Shown here piece after piece: positions 1 to 5,689 of a stretch of DNA of 8,313 bases. The stretch is from JAHFOW01 sp964370795 (GTDB lineage Bacteria > Planctomycetota > Brocadiia > Brocadiales > Brocadiaceae), in contig CAYJME010000155.1 of the NCBI GenBank assembly GCA_964370795.1, positions 1 through 8,313 on the forward strand, read 5' to 3'. Positions within the stretch are counted from its first letter, which is position 1; each line of letters begins with the position of its first letter. Below the pieces are notes generated by a model, which had not been told where the DNA came from, searched no databases, and saw only the letters and a list, made by a program, of their open reading frames with translations. The translations under genes and the position numbers were made by a program.

Positions 1-154
1 CCTCTCATGTAATAAAAGTCTTTTCGCACAGGAATTCTTTTATTTAATCCAGCTTTCATAAGGCGATATGGTTGAGGCGTAGCTGCGCTCGGTGATCTTA
101 TATCTTTTGATCATTTATTCTTGTAATAGTATTTCCCTGCGAATTCTTAAATCT

Positions 155-174
155 TTCAGTAAAATCTTACTGAA
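155..174. repeat. Perfect 20-bp palindrome, hairpin or operator candidate
   Basis: TTCAGTAA and TTACTGAA form a perfect 8-bp inverted repeat around a 4-base spacer AATC. It could fold into a short hairpin in RNA or serve as a dimeric repressor site in DNA. No run of T follows directly (the next bases are CATGG), so it is not a normal intrinsic terminator. No adjacent gene is certain, so its target is unknown. Confidence 0.5.
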
Positions 175-318
175 CATGGTACTTATTTTAAAAGTTAAAG
201 TAAAGGTGTAAAATGTGGTTCGCTGCATTAAAAGCTGTGTTAAAAGACAGATAAAATTACTTTTGCCTTATAAACCTCTTAATGATTAAATTGCATTTAA
301 ATTTCTTTCCTTTTGTGG

Positions 319-432
319 ATGGTTATGGCATTGCCTATAATGATAGTCATGCTGAACATGGTGTTTTCCACAAAGCAAGCCGATTTTGTAGGAAATATGC
401 TTGTAAAAATTACAGGAGTTGATACATTATGA
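319..432 (+). other. Possible small hydrophobic ORF or remnant of a membrane protein
   Basis: A 37-codon frame starts ATG at 319 and ends TGA at 430-432. Its first part is strongly hydrophobic (MVMALPIMIVMLNMVF), like a single membrane helix, followed by a short polar tail. Its stop overlaps ATG at 429 (ATGA). That second ATG has AGGAG upstream at 414-418 but closes after four codons (MSGL). One frame over, 431-478 reads EWIIALAIALAIIKT, again membrane-like. This could be a decayed small-membrane-protein gene with a frameshift, or chance in AT-rich DNA. No family is recognised and no good ribosome binding site precedes 319. Confidence 0.15.
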
Positions 433-606
433 GTGGATTATAGCATTAGCCATAGCGCTTGCTATTATCAAAACGTAAATAATATCCAACACTGCTGCGG
501 TTAATATTTATGCTTTGGTTGTTTGTAAAAATGCTGTTTAGCAATAGTTAGTATCTTGATAAAAATTGTAGCGCCGATCCCTCGTGGTTGGCAATAAACC
601 CTTTAA

Positions 607-647
607 ACAGATTAAATGGTTTAAACTGTTTAAGCCGCTTAATCTGT
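607..647. repeat. Inverted repeat ACAGATTAA/TTAATCTGT about 65 nt upstream of the thiolase gene
   Basis: The 9-bp arms at 607-615 and 639-647 are perfect complements around a 23-base spacer that itself contains TTTAAAC and GTTTAAG words. It lies between the probable promoter region and the thiolase start at 713, so it may end up in the 5' leader. The style (AAACNGNTTAA words in both orientations) suggests a degenerate dispersed repeat rather than a specific operator, but that is inference. Confidence 0.4.
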
Positions 648-712
648 ACAAACGGTTATAGGGATAAACCACCCGCGCTACGCATTCCGACTCGTTCGGG
701 TTAGGAATAAAT

Positions 713-1882
713 ATGTCTGAAGAAGTTGTAATATTGAGTGGTGTAAGAACAGCCGTGGGTAAATTTGGACATGCATTTAAGGATATTTCTGCCCCTAAAC
801 TAGGGGCTGTCGTAATAAAGGAAGCCATAAGGCGGGCTGGTATCCAGGTACAACAACTAAATGAAGTTATCATGGGTAACGTGATTTCTGCTGGTCTTGG
901 TCAAAATCCGGCGAGACAGGCATCCATCTATGCGGGAGTGCCGGTTGAGGTAGGTGCGTTTACCGTGAATAAAGTATGTGGTTCAGGTCTCAGGGCAGTT
1001 ATGCTTGCAGCGCAGATTATAAAGGCGGGGGATGCCGACATTATTGTTGCCGGTGGAATGGAAAACATGAGCGCCTCTCCACATTTGATTAGAAGTCTGC
1101 GGTGGGGTATGAAATTTGGAGATACCTCTATTACCGATGCAATGATATATGACGGGATATGGGATGTTTACAATAATTTTCATATGGGAGTTACCGGTGA
1201 ACTTGTGGCACAAAAATACAACATAACCAGAAAGGAAGCAGATGAGTTCAGCCTGATGAGTCACCGGAAGGCAATGCATGCAACAGAGAGCGGAAAATTC
1301 AAAGAAGAAATAGTACCTGTTGAAGTGCAAGGTATCAGTATCGAAAAGGATGAGGGAATAAGAGAAGATACATCATTGGAAAAGTTATCAAAACTTCTTC
1401 CCATGTTTAAAAGAGACGGTATTTTAACAGCGGGAAACAGTTCGCAGCTGAGTGATGGCGCTGCCGCATTGGTAGTGGCTTCAGCAAGAAAAGCGGAGAA
1501 ATTGGGGATAAAACCACTGGTCAGGATAATCGGTTATGAAATTGGCGGAACAAAGCCTGAGGACTTGATGGAAGCCCCGATTCGTACAGTCAAAAGACTT
1601 TTGAAAAAGACAGAACTTACTCTTGACGACATAGACCTGTTCGAACATAACGAGGCCTACGCCACTGCATCAATTGCAGTCTCGCGGGCATTAGGTATCG
1701 ACCCTGAAAAATTCAACGTGCATGGAGGGGCTGTTGCCCTGGGGCATCCCATAGGATGTAGCGGGGCGCGTATACTGGTAACGTTACTCCATGCTTTAAA
1801 AGACCGGGGCCTTACAAGGGGACTCGCAACCCTTTGCATGGGCGGCGGCAATGCGCTCGCAATGATTATTGAACGGGGATAA
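713..1882 (+). CDS. Acetyl-CoA C-acetyltransferase (thiolase), class II biosynthetic type
   Basis: This 389-aa protein is a full-length thiolase: it condenses two acetyl-CoA into acetoacetyl-CoA, or cleaves 3-ketoacyl-CoA, in the cytoplasm. The N-terminal half carries the nucleophile Cys89 in NKVCGSGLRA. The C-terminal half carries HNEAYA (residues 312-317, a variant of the usual NEAF), His345 in GHPIGCSGAR, and the second catalytic Cys375 in LCMGGGNA. Spacing and length match Zoogloea PhaA-type enzymes closely. The start is ATG 713, with AGGA at 703-706 six bases before it. It is the first gene of a three-gene operon; the next gene starts two bases after its stop. Chain-length preference (acetoacetyl-CoA versus longer ketoacyl-CoA) cannot be read from sequence alone. 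Possible symbols are atoB, phaA or thlA, but none is certain. Confidence 0.95.
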   Translation: MSEEVVILSGVRTAVGKFGHAFKDISAPKLGAVVIKEAIRRAGIQVQQLNEVIMGNVISAGLGQNPARQASIYAGVPVEVGAFTVNKVCGSGLRAVMLAAQIIKAGDADIIVAGGMENMSASPHLIRSLRWGMKFGDTSITDAMIYDGIWDVYNNFHMGVTGELVAQKYNITRKEADEFSLMSHRKAMHATESGKFKEEIVPVEVQGISIEKDEGIREDTSLEKLSKLLPMFKRDGILTAGNSSQLSDGAAALVVASARKAEKLGIKPLVRIIGYEIGGTKPEDLMEAPIRTVKRLLKKTELTLDDIDLFEHNEAYATASIAVSRALGIDPEKFNVHGGAVALGHPIGCSGARILVTLLHALKDRGLTRGLATLCMGGGNALAMIIERG

Positions 1883-1884
1883 CT

Positions 1885-2736
1885 ATGGGGATAAAAAGAA
1901 TAGGGATTATCGGTGCGGGGACTATGGGTAGTGGTATTGCCCAGACGGCAGCGCAGAGCGGGTATGAAGTAATATTGGAAGACGTGAAGGAGGAATATGC
2001 GAAGGCGGGATTTTTAAAAATACGAGAAAGGCTTGAAAAAGGCGTTCGCGAAGGAAAAGTCGAAAGCACGGAAAAAGAAAGAATTCTTTCTGAAATTACA
2101 ACAACCGGGAGACTGGAAGAATGTAAAGATGCAGATCTGATCATTGAGGCAGTGGTAGAAAATGAGGATGTAAAAAAACATATTTTTCAAAAGCTGAATA
2201 CGATTTGTTCTGAAAATACTATTTTTGCTACCAATACATCTTCTCTATCGATAACACAACTTGCGCATGTTGCAAAGTGGCCTGAACGTTTTATTGGGAT
2301 GCATTTCATGAATCCCGCTTACAAAATGAAACTTGTGGAGGTAGTGAGAGGGCATCAAACATCTGAGGAAACAGTCCGTAGCGTAAAGGCAGTTGCTGAA
2401 AAGATGGGGAAAACACCCGTTGTCGTAAATGATTTTCCTGGCTTTGTCCTCAATCGTATACTCGTCCCTATGATAAACAATGCAATCTTTTGTTTGCAGG
2501 ACAGGGTTGCTCCGCGAGAAAGTATCGATACCATTATGAAGCTGGGCGCAAATCATCCAATGGGACCTCTGGAGCTTGCAGACTTTGTTGGACTCGATGT
2601 CTGCCTTGCAATACTTGAAATATTACATACTGAATTAGGAGAAAAGTACAGGCCGTGTCCTTTGTTGCGAAAAATGGTAGAAGCGGGAATACTTGGGAAA
2701 AAAAGTGGAGAAGGATTTTATGAATATCGAAAGTGA
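1885..2736 (+). CDS. 3-hydroxybutyryl-CoA dehydrogenase (3-hydroxyacyl-CoA dehydrogenase family)
   Basis: This 283-aa, single-function enzyme interconverts 3-ketoacyl-CoA and (S)-3-hydroxyacyl-CoA using a nicotinamide cofactor. The N-terminal Rossmann fold shows GAGTMG at residues 10-15, with acidic Glu32/Asp33 at the end of the second strand, which favours NAD(H). The catalytic set is visible: Ser119 in NTSS, His140 in GMHFMNPA, Glu152 in KLVEVV and Asn190 in FVLNRIL. The C-terminal dimerisation domain has HPMGPLELADFVGLD (224-238) and the closing GKKSGEGFYEY. Length equals the family norm (about 282 aa), and no hydratase domain is fused. The start ATG 1885 follows the thiolase stop by two bases, with GGGG at 1876-1879 as a probable ribosome binding site inside the thiolase gene. 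The closest named type is clostridial Hbd/PaaH, acting with the thiolase before and hydratase after. Confidence 0.95.
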   Translation: MGIKRIGIIGAGTMGSGIAQTAAQSGYEVILEDVKEEYAKAGFLKIRERLEKGVREGKVESTEKERILSEITTTGRLEECKDADLIIEAVVENEDVKKHIFQKLNTICSENTIFATNTSSLSITQLAHVAKWPERFIGMHFMNPAYKMKLVEVVRGHQTSEETVRSVKAVAEKMGKTPVVVNDFPGFVLNRILVPMINNAIFCLQDRVAPRESIDTIMKLGANHPMGPLELADFVGLDVCLAILEILHTELGEKYRPCPLLRKMVEAGILGKKSGEGFYEYRK

Positions 2737-3496
2737 ACGTGTAAAGACTGAAAGGAAAAAGGGAGTCGGTATAATCATTTTCAACAGGCCAATGGCCTTG
2801 AATACCCTGGATACACAAATGTTGCAGGAACTTGGGGACTCTCTGTCAGCGCTGGAAAAGGATGAACAGGTACGGGCTATCATCATAACGGGAGAAAGGA
2901 ATTTCTGTGCAGGTGCCAATCTAAAGAAAATGAAGGAGATAAATCCATCTGAGGCAGAGGCCTTTGCCAGACTGGGTCATAAAGTCTGCAATCAAATAGA
3001 AACGATGGGAAAGCCGGTAATTGCAGCAGTGAACGGTTATGCGCTTGGCGGTGGATGTGAATTGGCCCTCGCCTGTGATATAAGGATAGCAAGTGAGGGC
3101 GCAAAACTGGGTCAGCCAGAAGTAAGTCTCGGTATTATTCCGGGTATTGGAGGCACACAGCGTTTAACCAGGCTGGTGGGTATAGGAAAGGCAAAGGAGT
3201 TGATCCTGATGGGCGCAATTGTTGAAGCGAGAGAGGCTGAAGCTCTCGGACTTGTCAACAGGGTGGTGAAAGAAACGGAGTTAATGGAAAAGTCAGAGGA
3301 AATGGCCCAGACTATGGCAAAGAAAAGTCCCATTGCTCTTAAAATGGCAAAGACGCTGATTAATGAAGGGCAGGAAATAGAGAGGGGGCTTGAGAAAGAA
3401 ATAACACTCTTTACTCAGTGCTTTACAACCCAAGACCACCTGGAAGGTATAAACGCATTTTTGGAGAAAAGAAAACCGGTATTTAAAGGTTTATAA
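2720..3496 (+). CDS. Enoyl-CoA hydratase (crotonase)
   Basis: This 258-aa member of the crotonase superfamily reversibly hydrates crotonyl-CoA (or other trans-2-enoyl-CoA) to 3-hydroxyacyl-CoA. The oxyanion-hole loops are at FCAGANLKK (62-70) and YALGGGCELA (108-117). Both catalytic glutamates of true hydratases are present, Glu114 in GGCELA and Glu134 in GQPEVSLG, 20 residues apart as in rat crotonase. This argues against an isomerase, decarboxylase or lyase member of the superfamily. The start is ATG 2720, preceded by GGAGAAGGA (2707-2715). Upstream in-frame TTG 2693 would add nine residues not usual for the family. The gene overlaps the dehydrogenase by 17 nt, implying translational coupling. 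It completes the acetyl-CoA to crotonyl-CoA sequence; the enoyl-CoA reductase or acyl-CoA dehydrogenase needed to reach butyryl-CoA is absent. Confidence 0.94.
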   Translation: MNIESERVKTERKKGVGIIIFNRPMALNTLDTQMLQELGDSLSALEKDEQVRAIIITGERNFCAGANLKKMKEINPSEAEAFARLGHKVCNQIETMGKPVIAAVNGYALGGGCELALACDIRIASEGAKLGQPEVSLGIIPGIGGTQRLTRLVGIGKAKELILMGAIVEAREAEALGLVNRVVKETELMEKSEEMAQTMAKKSPIALKMAKTLINEGQEIERGLEKEITLFTQCFTTQDHLEGINAFLEKRKPVFKGL

Positions 3497-3623
3497 TGAT
3501 TTTTACCGTTAATCCAAATAGTGGTATAGACGTTCTTGAATTTAGGATATAATACCAAGATGGAAGAATGTACGAACTCAAGGATTTCGAAAGAGTTTAC
3601 AGAGGTATGGTTTTAAAATTAGG

Positions 3624-3655
3624 AGCCGCAGATGAACGCTGATGAACACAGATTG
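3624..3655 (+). repeat. Degenerate copy of the CAGATGAACGC dispersed repeat
   Basis: GCCGCAGATGAACGCTGATG followed by AACACAGATT resembles the better copies at 5316-5334 and 8266-8284 (GCCACAGATGAACGCAGAT), with one substitution in the leading GCCACAG and a changed right part. It is the oldest-looking of three copies in the window. It lacks the long inverted arm seen at 5355-5366. Confidence 0.55.
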
Positions 3656-3728
3656 AATGAATTATCAAAGAATTCGACGAAATCCCTGGCGCAGCATAGC
3701 CGCAACCAAATCTCCTTTATGAAAGCGG

Positions 3729-3844
3729 GGAGATTGCTTCGGAAAAGACCCCTCGCAATGACACGGACTATGCGCTTTGTCATTGCAAAGAGGAACCGGT
3801 CATTGCGCCCTTATTCTGTCATTGCGAGCGAAGCGAAGCAATCT
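3729..3844. repeat. MITE-like composite of TCATTGCGAG...GAAGCAATCT repeats in opposite orientations
   Basis: The arm at 3731-3762 runs AGATTGCTTC to CTCGCAATGACA. The arm at 3817-3844 runs TGTCATTGCGAGCG to GAAGCAATCT. They are the same element in opposite orientations, so the whole is an imperfect inverted repeat about 115 bp long. TCATTGC also occurs at 3780-3786 and 3800-3806, giving three same-direction copies spaced 19-20 bases. The family is widespread in bacterial intergenic DNA and its translation gives the well-known spurious peptide VIASEAKQS. A folded RNA could reduce read-through from the upstream operon; that part is inference. Confidence 0.75.
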
Positions 3845-4033
3845 TTCTCTCATAAACAAACAATACCTCTTGATAAGGGGGGTGAAGGGAATTGTAAAAA
3901 ACTTACAAAAAAAGAAGTTTTTCACAGTAATACTATATTGCACAGTGTTTGAACTATTTTAAAATTACAGGTCTAAAACTTTGCTTGCGGATTAATTTTA
4001 GTAAGCCAAAGGTGGAGATTAAGGGGATGGTGA

Positions 4034-5302
4034 ATGGTCTCTGAAAAGTTTGATGTCATAATAGTGGGCGCTGGTCCTGCTGGTTGTGCAGCAGCTTATT
4101 CACTGGCAAAGATGGGATTCAACATCCTGATGGTTGAAAGAGGCAAATATCCAGGCGCCAAGAACGTTATGGGCGGAAGGATGTATGCGTATGCCTTAGA
4201 TAGACTCATCCCCGGCTTTTGGAATGAAGCCCCTGTGGAGCGGCGTGTAACCCGTGAAAAACTGACATTATTGTCCGATAAAGCTTCTGTTACGCTTGAC
4301 TTCCAGGATGAAGAACTTCTCGAACCTCCCAACAGCTTTACCATACTCAGGGCAAAGTTTGACCAATGGTTTGCAAACAAGGCCGTTGAAGCAGGAGCAA
4401 CGTTGATACCCAATATCAGGGTTGACGATCTTTTGTGGAAAGATAAAAGGGTTGTTGGTATCGTTGCAGGCACGGACAAGCTTGAAGCAAGCGTGGTTAT
4501 TGCCGCAGATGGCGCTGTCTCCCTTATGGCAGAGAAGGCAGGTCTTAAAAAATTTCTGGCAAAAGAATTTGCCATCGGCATGAAGGAGATTATAGAACTG
4601 CCGGAGAAAACGATCGGGGATAGATTCAATCTTGCCGGTGAAGAAGGCGCAGCCCAGCTTTTCATAGGACAGTGCACGAAGCAAATTCCTGGAGGGGCTT
4701 TTGTCTATACCAACAAGACCAGCCTTTCTCTTGGAATTGTGGTTTATATAAATCATCTCATCGAAAGCAAGGTTGAAGCCTACGAGCTCATGAGGGAGTT
4801 TAACTCGAATCCTGCAATAGCAAAACTGATCGAAGGTGGTAAACTCGTGGAATATTCTGCACATGTAATCCCCGAAGCCTCACGCACAGGACTTTTCACC
4901 AATGGTCTGCTTGTTGTAGGAGACGCTGCGGGCCTGTTGATAAATAGCGGCATTACTTTGAGAGGCATGGATATGGCAATTGCCTCTGGGATGGCAGCGG
5001 CAGAGGCTTCGAAGCGTGCATTGGAAAAACAGGATTTTTCAAAGAAAAGCCTCTCATACTATGAATCCCTGCTGAAAAACAATTTTGTGCTTAAAGATAT
5101 GCATACCTTCAAAAGATCACCTGCATTTTTGCAGAATACAAGGTTTTACTCGCTCTACCCTGAGCTTGCGTGTAGACTCTTTCACAGATTAGCTGTGGTA
5201 AAGGGGCCAAAGAAACGGTTATTTGATGAGCTGTTAGAAGAAACAAAGGGGAAGAAAGTTCAGATAATTCGGGATTTGATAAGAGGTCTCAGGTCGTTAT
5301 GA
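4034..5302 (+). CDS. fixC: FixC-type electron-transfer flavoprotein:quinone oxidoreductase flavoprotein
   Basis: This 422-aa FAD protein belongs to the FixC/ETF-QO (geranylgeranyl-reductase-like) family. The N-terminal dinucleotide fold has GAGPAG at residues 12-17 with Glu35-Arg36 binding the ribose. AADG (157-160) and VVGDAAGLL (294-302) are the further FAD motifs typical of FixC. The C-terminus lacks the ferredoxin domain that mitochondrial ETF-QO carries, as expected since a separate fixX lies downstream. In FixABCX complexes this subunit accepts electrons from the ETF FixAB and reduces quinone at the membrane, with FixX handling the low-potential branch. The start ATG 4034 has AAGGGG at 4021-4026; an in-frame TGA at 4031 excludes a longer start. 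fixA and fixB are not in the window, so bifurcation cannot be assumed. A geranylgeranyl reductase is a less likely alternative given the fixX neighbour. Confidence 0.92.
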   Translation: MVSEKFDVIIVGAGPAGCAAAYSLAKMGFNILMVERGKYPGAKNVMGGRMYAYALDRLIPGFWNEAPVERRVTREKLTLLSDKASVTLDFQDEELLEPPNSFTILRAKFDQWFANKAVEAGATLIPNIRVDDLLWKDKRVVGIVAGTDKLEASVVIAADGAVSLMAEKAGLKKFLAKEFAIGMKEIIELPEKTIGDRFNLAGEEGAAQLFIGQCTKQIPGGAFVYTNKTSLSLGIVVYINHLIESKVEAYELMREFNSNPAIAKLIEGGKLVEYSAHVIPEASRTGLFTNGLLVVGDAAGLLINSGITLRGMDMAIASGMAAAEASKRALEKQDFSKKSLSYYESLLKNNFVLKDMHTFKRSPAFLQNTRFYSLYPELACRLFHRLAVVKGPKKRLFDELLEETKGKKVQIIRDLIRGLRSL

Positions 5303-5303
5303 T

Positions 5304-5370
5304 AAAATTTAATTAGCCACAGATGAACGCAGATTTTTATAGTTTGTTATCCAGGTTCATCTGTGGTAAT
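5304..5370 (+). repeat. Dispersed repeat forming a long stem-loop between fixC and fixX
   Basis: CCACAGATGAAC (5317-5328) pairs perfectly with GTTCATCTGTGG (5355-5366). With one bulged G (5316) the stem extends through AATTA/TAATT to about 17 bp; the loop is 26 nt. The left part (5304-5340) recurs at 8254-8291. The structure ends about ten bases before the fixX start, so in mRNA it could act as a partial terminator, a processing or stability element, or a translation modulator. It lacks a T-run right after the stem, so it is not a textbook terminator. Confidence 0.75.
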
Positions 5371-5380
5371 TTTAACTATT

Positions 5381-5656
5381 ATGAATATCAGTATTGAAGA
5401 TCAACTCGGCCTCATAAGCTTTGAGGTTGATAAAGAAAAACATATAAAAGTAGAGACCAGTATATGCAGGCAGTGCGTGGATAAACCATGCCTTCGATTC
5501 TGCCCATCAAAGAGGTACACCCTCGAAAAAGGCGAAATCGTGCATAATTATGAAGGATGCCTTGAATGCGGTAGCTGCAAGTTTGCCTGCCCCAAAGGGG
5601 CGGTGGATTTCAGCTATCCAAGAGGGGGCTATGGGGTGTATTATAAGTATGGGTAA
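5381..5656 (+). CDS. fixX: FixX-type ferredoxin-like protein
   Basis: This 91-aa iron-sulfur protein is the partner of FixC. Two cysteine motifs are visible: Cys29, 32, 37, 41 (Cx2Cx4Cx3CP) and Cys60, 63, 66, 70 (GCLECGSCKFACP). That gives eight ligands, enough for two [4Fe-4S] clusters as proposed for FixABCX. The ending SYPRGGYGVYYKYG is characteristic of FixX and of the ETF-QO C-terminal domain. Length is within the family range. I choose ATG 5381 over GTG 5363: GTG lies inside the stem-loop arm and would add six residues (MVILTI) foreign to the family. No clear Shine-Dalgarno precedes either. It probably forms a transcription unit with fixC 78 nt upstream, although a stem-loop intervenes, and the next gene starts 33 nt after its stop. 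Confidence 0.93.
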   Translation: MNISIEDQLGLISFEVDKEKHIKVETSICRQCVDKPCLRFCPSKRYTLEKGEIVHNYEGCLECGSCKFACPKGAVDFSYPRGGYGVYYKYG

Positions 5657-5689
5657 ATCCTGTAAGACTAAAAGCTAAAAATCAAAATT

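Larger units (their letters stand above)
1..712. other. Long AT-rich region upstream of the thiolase operon, no confident gene
   Basis: No convincing gene lies in this 712-base stretch. Seen directly: a perfect 20-bp palindrome (155-174), an 11-bp direct repeat CTGAACATGGT (170-180 and 352-362), two short hydrophobic reading frames in different frames around 319-478, and a 9-bp inverted repeat (607-615 with 639-647) in a stretch rich in TTTAAAC/GTTTAA words. A minus-strand frame beginning MKAGLNKRIPVRK (start codon 59-57) is open to the left edge, so it could be the start of a divergent gene. It has no clear ribosome binding site and only 19 visible codons. The promoter of the thiolase operon should lie here, but I cannot place a convincing -35/-10 pair. 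Confidence 0.6.
3497..4033. other. 537-nt intergenic region filled with dispersed repeats
   Basis: No gene is supported here. The first 120 bases are unique AT-rich sequence with TATAAT at 3548-3553 but no good -35 element. Next is a degenerate copy of the CAGATGAACGC family (3624-3655), then a TCATTGC-type composite (3729-3844), and a GATAAGGGGGG-containing fragment (3867-3890). A small inverted repeat TTGTAA-AAAAC-TTACAA lies at 3892-3908. Just before fixC, TTGCAC (3938-3943) and TAAAAT (3960-3965) with 16-bp spacing could be a weak sigma-70 promoter; only the -10 part is good. The gap suggests fixC has its own promoter rather than reading through from the hydratase. Confidence 0.6.

Noticed and set aside
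538..873. 111-codon minus-strand frame overlapping the thiolase start
   Set aside because: Overlaps a confident thiolase N-terminus and runs through repeat-like DNA; no motif.
2693..2719. TTG start giving the hydratase nine extra residues
   Set aside because: ATG 2720 has a strong GGAGAAGGA upstream and gives the normal family length.
3527..3553. Promoter with TATAAT at 3548-3553
   Set aside because: The -10 is perfect but the best -35 (TAGACG, 15-bp spacing) is poor and the following short frame (18 codons) is not a recognisable gene.
3780..3826. TCATTGC copies at 19-20-base spacing as a mini CRISPR array
   Set aside because: The repeat unit is only 7 bases and the spacers about 12; it belongs to a known dispersed repeat style and no cas genes are near.
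3632..3952. 106-codon open frame (MNADEHRLNELSK...) between the hydratase and fixC
   Set aside because: It is a translation of dispersed repeats; it contains the spurious VIASEAKQS peptide and has no ribosome binding site.
3777..3962. 61-codon open frame in the same gap
   Set aside because: Overlaps the same repeat composite in another frame; low-complexity composition and no family resemblance.
4096..4864. Two minus-strand open frames of 193 and 198 codons opposite fixC
   Set aside because: They are antisense to a confident fixC with clear FAD motifs; composition is that of a shadow frame.
5363..5380. GTG start for fixX
   Set aside because: Lies within the right arm of the stem-loop repeat, and the extra residues do not fit the family.
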